The notes under the pieces were generated by a model that saw only the letters and a program-made list of their open reading frames with translations, was not told the DNA's origin and did not search any database. From Deltaproteobacteria bacterium (GTDB taxonomy: Bacteria > Desulfobacterota > Syntrophia > Syntrophales > Smithellaceae): DNA of 54,668 nt. The stretch is taken from contig JAKLGV010000020.1 in NCBI GenBank assembly GCA_022710585.1, positions 1 to 54,668 on the forward strand. Direction: 5' to 3'. This document shows, one piece after another, positions 8,575 to 16,486 of this stretch (within the stretch, counting starts at the first letter, position 1; the number at the start of each line of letters is the position of its first letter). A program made the position numbers and the translations under genes.

Positions 8575-8604
8575 ATTATATCTATCTACCTCTTTTTCTG
8601 TCCG
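8575..8604 (-). promoter_or_regulatory. Sigma-70-type promoter of the selenoprotein gene
   Basis: A perfect -10 TATAAT (8580-8575 read on the minus strand) is preceded by an 18-bp spacer and a -35-like CGGACA (8604-8599). It lies 31 nt upstream of the ATG at 8543 and could drive the genes from the selenoprotein down to the acyl-CoA synthetase. Confidence 0.55.
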
Positions 8605-8847
8605 GAGAAAATAAAAATTTTTGTCACGGATGATTCAGTTTTTGATAGATAAAAAAACGCATCCCTTCACGCAGGGCAAAAGCGCCGCTATTCACAATAG
8701 ATTCCTGATGCCTTTGCTGTCATCTGCCGTGCCTGGCAGCAACAGCTTTTTTATCTCAATACTACAAATGCCGGAACAATTCTCTGTTTTTTTCAACCGA
8801 CTGACAGCATGAACGGACCGCGTGATCACCACGCTTCATTATTTTAT
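8605..8847. other. Divergent intergenic region, no gene
   Basis: Between the promoters of the minus-strand selenoprotein gene and the plus-strand YjbQ gene lies AT-rich sequence. A 63-codon plus-strand frame at 8621-8812 lacks a ribosome-binding site and any recognisable composition. I see no RNA gene or repeat in it. Confidence 0.5.
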
Positions 8848-8876
8848 TTGACACAGACGGATGATTCTCTTATTCT
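8848..8876 (+). promoter_or_regulatory. Sigma-70-type promoter of the YjbQ gene
   Basis: A consensus -35 TTGACA (8848-8853), 17-bp spacer and -10 TATTCT (8871-8876) lie 27 nt upstream of the ATG at 8904. The same -35/-10 pair and spacing recur upstream of the diadenylate-cyclase-like gene. Confidence 0.65.
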
Positions 8877-8903
8877 TCGTCATCAAAATCCAAAAGGTGT
8901 TTT

Positions 8904-9320
8904 ATGGTTCGAACGGAAACAATTTCAATCCATACAAAAGGCTTCTGCGACATTGTGAATATCACGCCCGATGTATCTTCTATTGTCCGGCAGTCTTCCA
9001 TTGAAAACGGACTGGCAACGATTTTCTGTCCCGGTTCCACCGGCGCGCTCACGACCATTGAATATGAATCCGGCGTTTTACAGGACCTACAGGACGCCCT
9101 CGAGCGAATCGCGCCGTCAGATATTCCTTACGCCCACGATCGAAGATGGAGAGACGGCAACGGATTTTCGCATATCCGCGCCGCTTTGATGAAGCCATCG
9201 CTTTGTGTACCCGTGGTCAGCGGGAAACTGACGCTGGGAACCTGGCAACAGATCGTGTTTATGGATTTTGACAACCGCACCAGGCATCGGGAGATCATTG
9301 TTCAGATCACAGGAGAATAA
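8904..9320 (+). CDS. YjbQ family protein (UPF0047, secondary thiamine-phosphate synthase-like)
   Basis: A 138-residue soluble protein of the usual YjbQ size. Family landmarks are the GFCDIVNIT strand, the short segment GLATIFCPGSTGALTTIE (loop with Cys and Thr), HDRRWRDGNGFSHIRAALM near the middle, and the closing LGTWQQIVFMDFDNRTRHREI. The conserved histidines and the LGTWQ motif are typical. Some members have weak thiamine-phosphate synthase activity; the physiological role is unproven. It has its own good promoter and AAAAGGTG before the ATG. One base separates its stop from the next start, so the following small gene is translationally linked. Confidence 0.9.
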   Translation: MVRTETISIHTKGFCDIVNITPDVSSIVRQSSIENGLATIFCPGSTGALTTIEYESGVLQDLQDALERIAPSDIPYAHDRRWRDGNGFSHIRAALMKPSLCVPVVSGKLTLGTWQQIVFMDFDNRTRHREIIVQITGE

Positions 9321-9321
9321 T

Positions 9322-9696
9322 ATGGAAAGCCTCTTGGATAAAATTAGAAAAGATGTAAAAAAAGGGTGGGCAGAAGGAATCGCGGCCGTCATGCAGGGCG
9401 CGAACGTCGTATCCCTGAAAATGAATGAGCTTTCCGAAGAAGGAAAAAGACAGTACAGGATGTTTAATCTGCACGTGCAAATCAAAGATCAGATTAATGA
9501 ACTGGGTGGCCTGGCGTATACGGTTCTTGAAAATGACAAAAGCCTGGATGAGAACAAAAAGATGAAAGCCGTCTATAAAAAAATCAAAAAGCTGGAATGG
9601 CAACTCGGTAAGCTTGAAGGGAGCACCCCAAGAAAAGCCACTTCGCCCGGAAAGCCGGCAAAGAAAACCGCCTCCTCAAAGACGATAAAAAAATAA
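9322..9696 (+). CDS. Coiled-coil protein with Lys/Ala/Pro-rich tail
   Basis: A 124-residue protein I do not recognise. Residues 1-100 are charged and helical (DKIRKDVKKGWAEGIAAV, later KMKAVYKKIKKLEWQLGKLE) and could form a coiled coil. The last 25 residues are a disordered, basic tail with repeated K-A/P-K-K-T units, as in phasin-like or nucleoid-binding proteins. AGGAGAATA precedes the ATG, placed one base after the YjbQ stop. An upstream in-frame start at 9268 would overlap YjbQ and lacks a ribosome-binding site. The tail suggests binding to an acidic partner; this is inference only. Confidence 0.75.
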   Translation: MESLLDKIRKDVKKGWAEGIAAVMQGANVVSLKMNELSEEGKRQYRMFNLHVQIKDQINELGGLAYTVLENDKSLDENKKMKAVYKKIKKLEWQLGKLEGSTPRKATSPGKPAKKTASSKTIKK

Positions 9697-9710
9697 ATGT
9701 TCAAAAAAAG

Positions 9711-9745
9711 ATACCCCCCAAGTTTCTGCAGTCCTTGAGGGGTAT
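9711..9745 (+). terminator. GC-rich hairpin after the YjbQ operon
   Basis: ATACCCCCCAAG (9711-9722) pairs with CTTGAGGGGTAT (9734-9745) around an 11-nt loop, with one mismatch. The stem is strong, but only scattered Ts follow, so it may stop transcription weakly or protect the mRNA 3' end. It lies just past the stop codon at 9696. Confidence 0.5.
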
Positions 9746-9838
9746 GGAAGGGGTGTGGAGGGGTATAACTTTTAACAGATCAGTGTTCTTATCATTGCAC
9801 AGGGATTCATTCCTCTCCTGTTTCTATTCATTAATTTC

Positions 9839-10114
9839 TTAGCTGACCATCGTCTTTACAGCTTCAATCACCGGATTGGTGAACAGTGCCATCAGGATGG
9901 TGTACAGGGCGAATACCCCGACAACCTCGCCGACATACATTTTTTCATATTTGCGCTTCAAAGAAACCATTATTAATCCGCCGACAATCAGACATCCTAA
10001 CTGGAAGAAGGGGAAATTTGCCGTTCCCGTTGCCGCGTATTCCGCGAATCCGAAAGTCGCCGTTAAAAGAATAACTGCCGCCGTTACAATTGTTGTTGCT
10101 AATGTCTTTTTCAT
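9839..10114 (-). CDS. Small membrane protein with signal peptide and two membrane spans
   Basis: A 91-residue protein. It begins with a clear signal sequence (MKKTLATTIVTAAVILLTATFGFA, probable cleavage after the Ala-rich end), followed by a span around residues 37-52 (LGCLIVGGLIMVSL), a basic loop KRKYEKM, and a second span near 60-80. AAGGAGGT lies 9 nt before the ATG. I do not recognise the family. A gene alone on its strand with a strong ribosome-binding site suggests abundant expression. A sigma-54-like site lies upstream. Confidence 0.75.
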   Translation of the reverse strand: MKKTLATTIVTAAVILLTATFGFAEYAATGTANFPFFQLGCLIVGGLIMVSLKRKYEKMYVGEVVGVFALYTILMALFTNPVIEAVKTMVS

Positions 10115-10592
10115 GATCTGTTACCTCCTTGCAGGTAATTTGTTTTCTATTTGCCTTTATTTAATGAAAGGAACGTGCCAGATTACCAAAAAAATGAAAT
10201 TATTCTTAATGTCATTGATTTATAAAGATATTTTACACGTCTAACCGAAAGAAAAGCACGATCAAGAATCATTTACAGCATTTTTTTATCATGAAACATT
10301 CAAACCGTTGAATGAAATGTTCAGATCGCGTCTTCGCCGGATGGAACATGATTGAATTGTGAACACGGCAGCAAGAAAAAAGGAACGGGCTGCTAACTTA
10401 ATGAAATCCTTACTTTTCAAATTATAACTTTTATGTTAAATGATAACCACGCAGAAATCATCAACCATCCAAAACGTGGAAAGCAAAATATGATGATAAA
10501 AGACGCCGGCAGGAGCGCGACAGAATCCATATTGAACCTCAATGGGTTTGAATGTGAACGATCCACGGGAAATCACTAAAAGGGAGCTATTC
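10115..10592. other. Intergenic region, 478 bp, no gene seen
   Basis: This AT-rich divergent spacer separates the small membrane protein from the PilZ-like gene. Apart from the sigma-54-like site near 10165 I find no convincing coding frame, RNA gene or repeat. Confidence 0.5.
10165..10180 (-). promoter_or_regulatory. Sigma-54-like promoter candidate
   Basis: On the minus strand TGGCACG is followed after 4 nt by TTTCA, against the sigma-54 consensus TGGCACG-N4-TTGCA. The -24 half is perfect, but the important -12 G is replaced. It lies about 50 nt before the ATG at 10114. No activator gene is adjacent. Confidence 0.25.
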
Positions 10593-10883
10593 ATGGACAA
10601 CATCAACAAAAGAAGATTCATCCGTTACCCCGCAGAGCCCAACGAGCTCGTGACTATTTCTTATCTTGATGAAAGCACCATGCACACCGGGCAGCGCGTC
10701 GGTCTGAATCAGAACGAAAGTTTCAACGGATGCTGCGCTGTTTTTGTCGGTGAACTGAATTTCAGACAGGGAGAGGAAATCATCTGGGAAAGCACCTCGC
10801 TTCCCAAGGTCAAAGCCAAGGTGGCCTGGATTAAGAAGCTGGAAGACCAGATTTACAAAGTGGGTTTTAATATCTTGGATTAG
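10593..10883 (+). CDS. PilZ-like small protein
   Basis: A 96-residue protein. The start RRFIRYP resembles the RxxxR arm of PilZ domains, and a beta-rich body follows with NESFNGC in the place of the usual D/N-x-S-x-x-G motif. Closing strands are KVKAKVAWIKK and YKVGFNIL, typical of the PilZ barrel end. PilZ domains bind cyclic di-GMP; the HD-GYP protein at 29-30 kb is a possible partner in the same network. AGGGAG lies 7 nt before the ATG at 10593, so an upstream in-frame start at 10542 is not used. The second motif is imperfect, so ligand binding is not assured. Confidence 0.65.
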   Translation: MDNINKRRFIRYPAEPNELVTISYLDESTMHTGQRVGLNQNESFNGCCAVFVGELNFRQGEEIIWESTSLPKVKAKVAWIKKLEDQIYKVGFNILD

Positions 10884-10898
10884 AGTATACTGCCCCGT

Positions 10899-10945
10899 CC
10901 TGAAAAATAGAAGCATGACGATATGAGACGCTCTATTTTTCCAGG
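10899..10945. terminator. Convergent terminator-like hairpin
   Basis: CCTGAAAAATAGA (10899-10911) pairs with TCTATTTTTCCAGG (10932-10945) with one bulge. It lies between convergent genes and overlaps the stop codon of the minus-strand gene. The A and T runs inside the stem could serve both directions. Confidence 0.4.
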
Positions 10946-11433
10946 ACCTGGACCTCTTTCACCGCTGTTATTTCCCATTGCTTTTCGTTTTTTTGCATCG
11001 TGAATTCAAGAACAAGCACTTCATCGTTTCTCTGTCCGTCCGCGCCGAACGCCCTGACCGCCGCGGTAGTCACGGCATGCGCCTGCGGGAGCTGGATGGA
11101 CTCAACCTTCAAATCCTCAAACTTCACGGATAGCTCTTTATAGTAGTTTCTGCCCATCGTCAGATAAGTCGGCACATCTTTTCGGGAAACGGTCTGGACA
11201 ATCCTGTAGCTCGGAATGTCGATCTGACAGGATTCAGCAAGCTTATCCTGAACGCTTTTAACGCGGGTGACCGCCGCCAGCTGGCTTTCTCCCGGTGACC
11301 AGGCCATTTCTTCCGCCAGCGACCGCAAATGCTTTTTCACGGCCCGGGCCTCCCAATCGACAAAGAAAAACAAATACACCGCGGCCACCGTGGCAATGAC
11401 CGCTCCCACAGTCAGATATTTTTTCATTACCAT
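10933..11433 (-). CDS. Membrane-anchored periplasmic protein, NTF2-like
   Basis: A 166-residue protein with one N-terminal hydrophobic segment (residues 5-24) that would anchor it with the rest outside. The remainder looks like a small alpha+beta NTF2-like fold: an N-terminal helix with KKHLRSLAEEM, later strands KFEDLKVESIQL, VTTAAVRAFGADG and VLVLEFTMQKNEKQWEITAVKEVQV. The function is not known. Its start overlaps the stop of the signal peptidase gene (ATGGTAATG); initiation at Met1 or Met3 is possible. The tight overlap indicates translational coupling with lepB. Confidence 0.7.
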   Translation of the reverse strand: MVMKKYLTVGAVIATVAAVYLFFFVDWEARAVKKHLRSLAEEMAWSPGESQLAAVTRVKSVQDKLAESCQIDIPSYRIVQTVSRKDVPTYLTMGRNYYKELSVKFEDLKVESIQLPQAHAVTTAAVRAFGADGQRNDEVLVLEFTMQKNEKQWEITAVKEVQVLEK

Positions 11434-11924
11434 AACGGCACTCCTACAATGCGCTCGACAGGCGTCTGGCCGAAAACGTGGCTCTCGGCCGGCATACTGC
11501 GATTGTCACCCACCACATAAACATGTCCGGGCTTAACCACGGCCGGCGCAAGATTCCATTTACTTTTACCCGACACATAAGGTTCGTCAACCTTTTTCCC
11601 GTCAACAAAAAGATCGCCTTCCCGGAATTCAACGCTCTGGCCTTCTGTGGCCACAACGCGCTTGAGCAGCATAATCTTACGGCCCGCCATCCTCACTGTT
11701 ACAATATCCGGCGGCGCGGGTTCGGAAAACAGATAGCGCATGGTGAAGCAAAAATTGAAGGAACCGGTAACGTACGTAGGCGCCATGCTTTCGCCCTGAA
11801 TGCGGAAGGGAATGAGAACATATTTAAAGATAATAAAGGTGACCAGGGCTACCAGAACAACGCGAAGCAGGTAGTGTCTGGTTATCTTAGGAAAGAAGAA
11901 TTTGTTGATCAAATCGCCGGTCAT
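11427..11924 (-). CDS. lepB: Signal peptidase I
   Basis: A 165-residue type I signal peptidase that cleaves Sec and Tat signal peptides outside the inner membrane. The single N-terminal span is at about 20-40. The catalytic serine is S46 in GESMAPT, the general base lysine is K88 in MLLKRVVATEG, and box E, VVGDNRSMPAESHVFG, is near the C-terminus. It is shorter than the E. coli enzyme, having one span and a minimal catalytic domain as in many deltaproteobacteria and Gram-positives. It overlaps the next gene by 7 nt. A further housekeeping copy may exist elsewhere. Confidence 0.92.
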   Translation of the reverse strand: MTGDLINKFFFPKITRHYLLRVVLVALVTFIIFKYVLIPFRIQGESMAPTYVTGSFNFCFTMRYLFSEPAPPDIVTVRMAGRKIMLLKRVVATEGQSVEFREGDLFVDGKKVDEPYVSGKSKWNLAPAVVKPGHVYVVGDNRSMPAESHVFGQTPVERIVGVPLW

Positions 11925-11933
11925 AATTCATTT

Positions 11934-12238
11934 CCTGTATAAAAGATGATAAACTGTCCGTCTCGTGTTGATTTTAGTATCTTATTTAAAATCATATGGC
12001 AAGCTTCGTGAATTTTACCCATTATAACAATCATTTGAACCAACGCCCACCGGAAAGGACGATCATTACCGATTTATCCCCCCCTTCCCGGGCCTATTGA
12101 TTTCTTCATTTTCAGTGACTAATTTAAGTGAAGAAATCCAAAAGCAAAGGAGGTGATAGGGGCAAATGATAAGATAAAGATGGTTGGTGTGAGTTAACGG
12201 TTTAACGATGGTGAGCATACATGAAAGGAGGGATGATC
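11934..12238. other. Intergenic region upstream of the usp gene: inverted repeat and mini-ORF
   Basis: This spacer holds a perfect 10-bp inverted repeat, GATTTCTTCA (12099-12108) and TGAAGAAATC (12129-12138), that could be an operator or hairpin. A perfect anti-SD complement, AAGGAGGTGAT (12147-12157), follows. 12 nt past its GGAGG core is a three-codon frame, ATG ATA AGA TAA (12166-12177). No longer gene is seen. Confidence 0.5.
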
Positions 12239-12685
12239 ATGTTTGCGCCAAAAAGAATTCTCGTGCCAACAGATTTTTCCGACTACTCCGATGAAGCGTT
12301 GAAACAGGCATTGGAATTGGCCAAGCAATACCACTCTAAAGTTTACCTGCTGCATGTCGCCTATCCGGTTAGCCAGTGCGCCGCAGATTATTGTCTGGAT
12401 ACTGCGACCGTCAAACAGGCTGAAGACAGCGAATTGCTCAAAGCGAAAGAAATGATGCAGAAAGAGTTGAAAAAATTTCCCGAATTCCGGGAGATTGAAG
12501 TGATCAGTGATATCCGGGAGGGAGAACCTGTTGAGGAAATCCTTAAAGAACAGGAAGAAAAAGGCGTTGATTTAATTGTCATGCCGTCACACGGACGTAC
12601 GGGCATGTTGAAGCGGCTGATGGGTCAGATTTCCGAAAAAGTCATGGAGGAAGCGAAGAGTCCCGTTCTGCTTGTCCGGCACTAG
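12239..12685 (+). CDS. Universal stress protein, UspA family
   Basis: A 148-residue single-domain Usp. It starts FAPKRILVPTDFSDYSDEAL, a typical first strand and helix, and ends with the nucleotide-binding signature VMPSHGRTGMLKRLMGQISEKV then SPVLLVR. The G-x-x-G-x-x-x-S-type loop GRTGMLKRLMGQIS suggests an ATP-binding type. GGAGGG lies 7 nt before the ATG at 12239; the in-frame ATGs at 12221 and 12233 lie before or too close to this site. The upstream spacer has an inverted repeat that may regulate it. A strong terminator follows. Confidence 0.92.
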   Translation: MFAPKRILVPTDFSDYSDEALKQALELAKQYHSKVYLLHVAYPVSQCAADYCLDTATVKQAEDSELLKAKEMMQKELKKFPEFREIEVISDIREGEPVEEILKEQEEKGVDLIVMPSHGRTGMLKRLMGQISEKVMEEAKSPVLLVRH

Positions 12686-12708
12686 ACGTCCGGGCGCACA
12701 AATAAAAA

Positions 12709-12738
12709 GGCAGCATGGATCAGATGCTGCCTTTTTTT
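12709..12738. terminator. Bidirectional rho-independent terminator
   Basis: GGCAGCAT (12709-12716) pairs perfectly with ATGCTGCC (12724-12731) over a 7-nt loop, followed by seven Ts. A run of five As precedes the stem, so it also serves the convergent minus-strand lipoprotein gene. Confidence 0.9.
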
Positions 12739-12744
12739 AAACCA

Positions 12745-13197
12745 TCAGGGAAGGCATACCGCGCTTTTCAGCGCGTCCGCGGCTGAACCGGGAGGGATAT
12801 CAAACAATTTTTCTTCACCGACATTTGCCGTGGTTAACAGGACTTTGCCGTCTTTGTCATAATGATTGATGGATAAAATTTTCATTTTTTGCCCCTTGCA
12901 GTCAATGACGTACAGGCAGACCTTCTCAGCCAGGTTTTCATACCGGTCAACCGATAATCCGTCTTTGATCCGGGACTGCAATTCGACGGTCCTGCCTGTG
13001 TCGGAATATTTTTCTTTTCCCCAGACTTCCACGGTATTCTGCGCGGCATCTTTTTTCAGGCTTTTCTGATCGTAGGAATAGACATTCCCATCCGGATCAG
13101 TCTTATACTCAACCCATTGCTTGGAACCTTTCTCGCAGCCTGTCAGCAGAAAAAGGAACAGAACACACAAAGAAAAAACCAGCGTCCACTTCTTCAT
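12745..13197 (-). CDS. Adhesin_E-like lipoprotein
   Basis: A 150-residue exported lipoprotein with the lipobox LLTGC (Cys21). The mature part reads WVEYKTDPDGNVYSYDQKSL, then NTVEVWGKEKYSD, VIDCKGQKMKILSINHYDKDGKVL and a C-terminal cysteine. This pattern, with a W-Y start, Y-Y-D/E, V-W and D-C-K, matches the surface-adhesin protein E-type domain, as I recall it. A second copy of the same pattern, without the lipobox, is encoded at 25991-26434. The function in this organism is unknown. It ends at the shared terminator with the usp gene. Confidence 0.75.
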   Translation of the reverse strand: MKKWTLVFSLCVLFLFLLTGCEKGSKQWVEYKTDPDGNVYSYDQKSLKKDAAQNTVEVWGKEKYSDTGRTVELQSRIKDGLSVDRYENLAEKVCLYVIDCKGQKMKILSINHYDKDGKVLLTTANVGEEKLFDIPPGSAADALKSAVCLP

Positions 13198-13262
13198 ACT
13201 AAATCTCTCCTTTCCATTGCCTAAATATCAATTTCCCGTTGGCCATTTTGATCCAGCGGAGT

Positions 13263-13517
13263 TTATTTTTTACGCGAAATCTTTGTTTTTATATTCTGAT
13301 TTTCCCATTGAATCTGAAATTCTATTTCTTCCCTGCCACTTTCTCTTTCATGCTCGACATTGAATCGGGCATCGGCCGGTACATATATCCGCTCTCCGGC
13401 AATCTGAATATTAAACCGCTCACCCTTTTCCAGCGCGTCCGCCAGACGCCTCAATTTGGCGACAAACTCGCCGGTGGTGTAGTATTTTTCAATATCTTTA
13501 TTTCTCTTTTTCTTCAT
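13263..13517 (-). CDS. Amphi-Trp domain protein
   Basis: An 84-residue protein matching the amphi-Trp family: TTGEFVAKLRRLADALEKG, FNIQIAGERIYVPADA, then an acidic stretch and IEFQIQWENQ. The pattern is an N-terminal helix followed by an antiparallel sheet. The family has no defined function and occurs in archaea and bacteria. GGAGA lies 4 nt before the ATG at 13517, so the in-frame ATG at 13532 is not used. It directly follows the UbiB-like kinase gene with 16 nt between them, suggesting co-transcription. Confidence 0.85.
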   Translation of the reverse strand: MKKKRNKDIEKYYTTGEFVAKLRRLADALEKGERFNIQIAGERIYVPADARFNVEHERESGREEIEFQIQWENQNIKTKISRKK

Positions 13518-13533
13518 AGGGTCTCCTTTCATT

Positions 13534-15231
13534 TTAAAGCATTCCTTTCTTGAGGATCGCGATCAGCAGCCACACACCCAGAAAAGCGGCGGCGCAAAAT
13601 CCCAGCATTCCGATGAGCGAAAATCCATAAATCAGCGGCGGTGTGCTGAACGCCAGCAGAAGCGCGGAGCCGACAATCAGCGCAGCAATGATAATGGAAA
13701 AAGAAATCCGGTTGCTCAACTGGTCCAGCGTTTTCATAAAATTTTCGAATCCCCGCATATCCATATTCATGGATAATTTATTCTGCCGGATGAGCCGGGC
13801 GACCTGAAGCAATTCGACGGGAAGCGCCTTGACAACATTCATAGAATCGGAAACGGCGATCAATAAATCTTCGGCAAGCCGCTTCGGATGGTAGCGCGCG
13901 AGTTTCGCCTTTTTGACAAACGGTTCGGCATAGGCGATCATATCGAATTCGGGATCCAACAGGCGGGCGATCCCTTCCATAGCGGCAAAGGCTTTAATCA
14001 TCAGAAAGATCACCGGCGGAATTCTGATTTTGTTGCCGGTGGCAATGTCGAGCAAATCCTGAATCAAACGGGCCAGATCGATGTCCTTGAGAGATTTGAA
14101 GAGATGCTTCCCCATGAAATCTTCAATTTCTTTTTCAAAGGTCTCGACATTCGGCTCTTCATCGTATTCGCCCAGCTCCAGCATCAGCCTGGCGCACCGC
14201 TCCGGATCCTTTCGGGCCAGCGTTTCGAGAATATCCACAAAAAGCGCCCGCCGCTTTTTATCCACGTTGCCGGTCATGCCGAAATCAATGGGGCAGATGA
14301 CATTGTCCGGCAGCACAAAAACATTACCCGGATGAGGATCGGCATGGAAAAAGCCGAACTCAAAGACCTGCTTCATAACAAAATCGGCGCCGCGCGCGGT
14401 GATAATTTTCGGATCGAGCCCGGCGGCTTCCAGTTTCTCTTTTTCGGAGATCTTGATGCCTTCAATATGCTCCATAGTCAGAACACGGGGCGTCGTGTAA
14501 TCGGAATAGACCCTGGGAATATAAATGGTCCGGTCATTCAGAAACTGGGCGGACACCCTTTCCATACCGGCCGCTTCCGTGCTGAAATCAAGTTCGCGCT
14601 CAAGGGTCCTCGCGAATTCTTCAATGACCCGGGTCGGCTTCTGAAAGGAGATCTCTTCGATGTTTTTTTCCATCAGGGTGGCCAGATGAAGCATGATCTC
14701 GAGATCTACTTCGATGATTTTCCGGAGTCCGGGTCTCTGGATTTTAACGGCGACAACCTCACCATCATGGAGCACCGCCTTATGCACCTGAGCGATGGAG
14801 GCGGATGCCAGGGGCGTTTCCTCGAACGAAGAGAATATGTTATCGATGCTGTCGCCCAGCTCATTTTCAATGATTTCTTTTGCTTCGGCATAGGAAAAAG
14901 GCGGAACCTCATCCTGAAGCTTTTCCAGCTCCCTGATGACATCGGCGGGAATGATGTCCGGACGGGTGGAAAGAATCTGGGCAAATTTGATGAAGGTGGG
15001 GCCGAGCTCTTCAAAAAGAAGCCGCAGGCGCTCCGCCCGGCTTAACTTCTCGACGTTCTCCCGCTTGTGGCGGGCAATCATCTGAAGACCGATCTCAATA
15101 TACTGATCGATCTTCAGTCTGTCGACAAGATCATCGAATCCATACCTGAACAGGATGGACAGAATCTGGCGGTAGCGGCTGAAATTCCGGTAAGTCCGGC
15201 CGAGAACACCTATTTGTCTGATGCTTAACAT
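13534..15231 (-). CDS. ABC1/UbiB (AarF)-family atypical kinase
   Basis: A 565-residue protein of the UbiB family. The signature GPTFIKFAQILSTRPD (around 77-92) is the family's KxGQ-like helix. The kinase lobes carry SIAQVHKAVL with VAVKIQRPGL, the catalytic loop FHADPHPGN and the metal loop IDFGMTG. Two C-terminal hydrophobic segments (around 500-560) anchor it in the membrane. UbiB proteins have ATPase activity and support quinone or lipid handling; quinone synthesis here would be menaquinone or another quinone, if any. AAGGA is 9 nt before the ATG. A long reading frame on the opposite strand is a codon-bias shadow. Confidence 0.92.
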   Translation of the reverse strand: MLSIRQIGVLGRTYRNFSRYRQILSILFRYGFDDLVDRLKIDQYIEIGLQMIARHKRENVEKLSRAERLRLLFEELGPTFIKFAQILSTRPDIIPADVIRELEKLQDEVPPFSYAEAKEIIENELGDSIDNIFSSFEETPLASASIAQVHKAVLHDGEVVAVKIQRPGLRKIIEVDLEIMLHLATLMEKNIEEISFQKPTRVIEEFARTLERELDFSTEAAGMERVSAQFLNDRTIYIPRVYSDYTTPRVLTMEHIEGIKISEKEKLEAAGLDPKIITARGADFVMKQVFEFGFFHADPHPGNVFVLPDNVICPIDFGMTGNVDKKRRALFVDILETLARKDPERCARLMLELGEYDEEPNVETFEKEIEDFMGKHLFKSLKDIDLARLIQDLLDIATGNKIRIPPVIFLMIKAFAAMEGIARLLDPEFDMIAYAEPFVKKAKLARYHPKRLAEDLLIAVSDSMNVVKALPVELLQVARLIRQNKLSMNMDMRGFENFMKTLDQLSNRISFSIIIAALIVGSALLLAFSTPPLIYGFSLIGMLGFCAAAFLGVWLLIAILKKGML

Positions 15232-15298
15232 TCACCGACATCCTTCAATGTTGTCATGTCAGGGCCTGTATTTTCCGGCCGGGCACAAAACGCAGGCG

Positions 15299-15598
15299 CT
15301 ATTTCTTACGGGCTTTTTTCAGATTGCTGACCTCTTTTTTCAGAGCGTTGAGCTCTTTTTTGCTGGCGATGTCCGCTTTGGCCATGTATTCGGCAATCCC
15401 CTTCTGAATTTTCTTTTCCATATCCACTCTGGCCTTGTCATATTTCTTCATGAGGTCATCAACGAACTTCTTGCCTTCCGCCTCTCCCATTTTGGTTCTT
15501 TTGATAATGTCTCTGGCCATGGCTTCCATTTCCGACTGCGATTTCAGCGCCAGGCCGATTCCTGTCAGCATGACTTTTTTCATCAATTCAAACGGCAT
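15299..15598 (-). CDS. Phasin-like coiled-coil protein
   Basis: A 99-residue helical protein: MPFELMKKVMLTGIGLALKS, then a long charged heptad-like region rich in Lys and Glu, ending KKARKK. The layout, a short hydrophobic helix followed by a coiled coil and basic end, is like PhaF/phasin-related or polyhydroxyalkanoate-associated proteins. AAGGAGGT lies 5 nt before the ATG at 15598. It precedes the UbiB-like gene by 67 nt on the same strand. No polyester synthesis genes are in the window, so the name is descriptive. Confidence 0.7.
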   Translation of the reverse strand: MPFELMKKVMLTGIGLALKSQSEMEAMARDIIKRTKMGEAEGKKFVDDLMKKYDKARVDMEKKIQKGIAEYMAKADIASKKELNALKKEVSNLKKARKK

Positions 15599-15880
15599 AA
15601 TAACCTCCTTTTTCATCAAATGCTTGTTGGTTGATAAGCTGCTCTTAAGCCTTCCAGACTCTTTTGCCGGATAAAACTGTTTACCCGGTGAAAATATAGG
15701 GAAATTCACACCGGATGTCAATGAATATTCAGGGGAATTTTCAGGAAATTATTCATGATTTTCCCGGGAGAAAAAAATCAGATATGCTCAAAACAAGCGT
15801 GAACTTTGCCCTTGCATAATCATGCTTCGCGGACTTATAATTATTCAAAACCAGAAACCATCGTAAAGGAGGACCGAGCC

Positions 15881-16435
15881 ATGAATATTAAAGGCACCGC
15901 TTTTGTTACAAGAAAGGATACCATCATCAGAACCTTCGGAGAGCCGCGATGGAATTCCTTTCTGGCCAGATTGGCGGAAAAGGAAAAATATTTCGGTAAG
16001 CCGATCATGCCCATTACGCTTATCCCGCTGGATAAATTCATCGTGTTCCTGGATGAGGTTCTCAAGGAATTTTTCCATAATGACACCAATCATTACTGGA
16101 AACTGGGCGAAAAATCAGCCGACTTCTCTCTAGGTGAGGGCGGTCCATACCACTCCTATCTTCTCGCGAGGGATGTCAAACAACTCGTTGAATCAGCCAT
16201 GCCCAAAATCTGGGCGACTTACTTTGACGGAGGCAAATTCACCGCCAAGCTGGAAAACAATATTGCCCATATCACTATTTCCGATCTTCCCACCAAACAT
16301 ATCTATTTTGAATTTCTGGTCATGGGGTATTTGCGGCAGGCCTTTGTCATTTTCGGCAAAAAATCGGTTGAGCGCAAAATCAGAGGTTTTTCATCCGGAA
16401 ACAACGATATTTATTACCAGTTTGAAATATCCTGA
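15881..16435 (+). CDS. DUF2378-like protein, paralogue 1
   Basis: A 184-residue protein, over half identical to the product of 21435-21989. It begins NIKGTAFVTRKDTIIRTFG and has PLDKFIVFLDEVLKEFF, LGEKSADFSL, IWATYFDGGKF, then a strand-rich end with MGYLRQAFVIFGKK. This order resembles the TIGR02265/DUF2378 group known from myxobacteria (V-K-G start, W-x-x-Y-F-D-x-G, G-W/Y near the end). No transmembrane segment or catalytic motif is obvious. AAAGGAGG precedes the ATG at 15881. It is followed by the radical SAM gene after 51 nt, so it may head that transcript. Confidence 0.75.
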   Translation: MNIKGTAFVTRKDTIIRTFGEPRWNSFLARLAEKEKYFGKPIMPITLIPLDKFIVFLDEVLKEFFHNDTNHYWKLGEKSADFSLGEGGPYHSYLLARDVKQLVESAMPKIWATYFDGGKFTAKLENNIAHITISDLPTKHIYFEFLVMGYLRQAFVIFGKKSVERKIRGFSSGNNDIYYQFEIS

Positions 16436-16486
16436 TGAAGGCAGGTCATTACAGGTGATCTCATAAAAAATCTTTTTGGGGCAATC

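Noticed and set aside
8621..8812. 63-codon plus-strand frame in the divergent spacer
   Set aside because: No ribosome-binding site, no recognisable sequence, and it lies before the YjbQ promoter.
13888..15045. Long plus-strand frame opposite the UbiB-like gene
   Set aside because: It has no ribosome-binding site or recognisable domain; it mirrors the codon use of the true gene.
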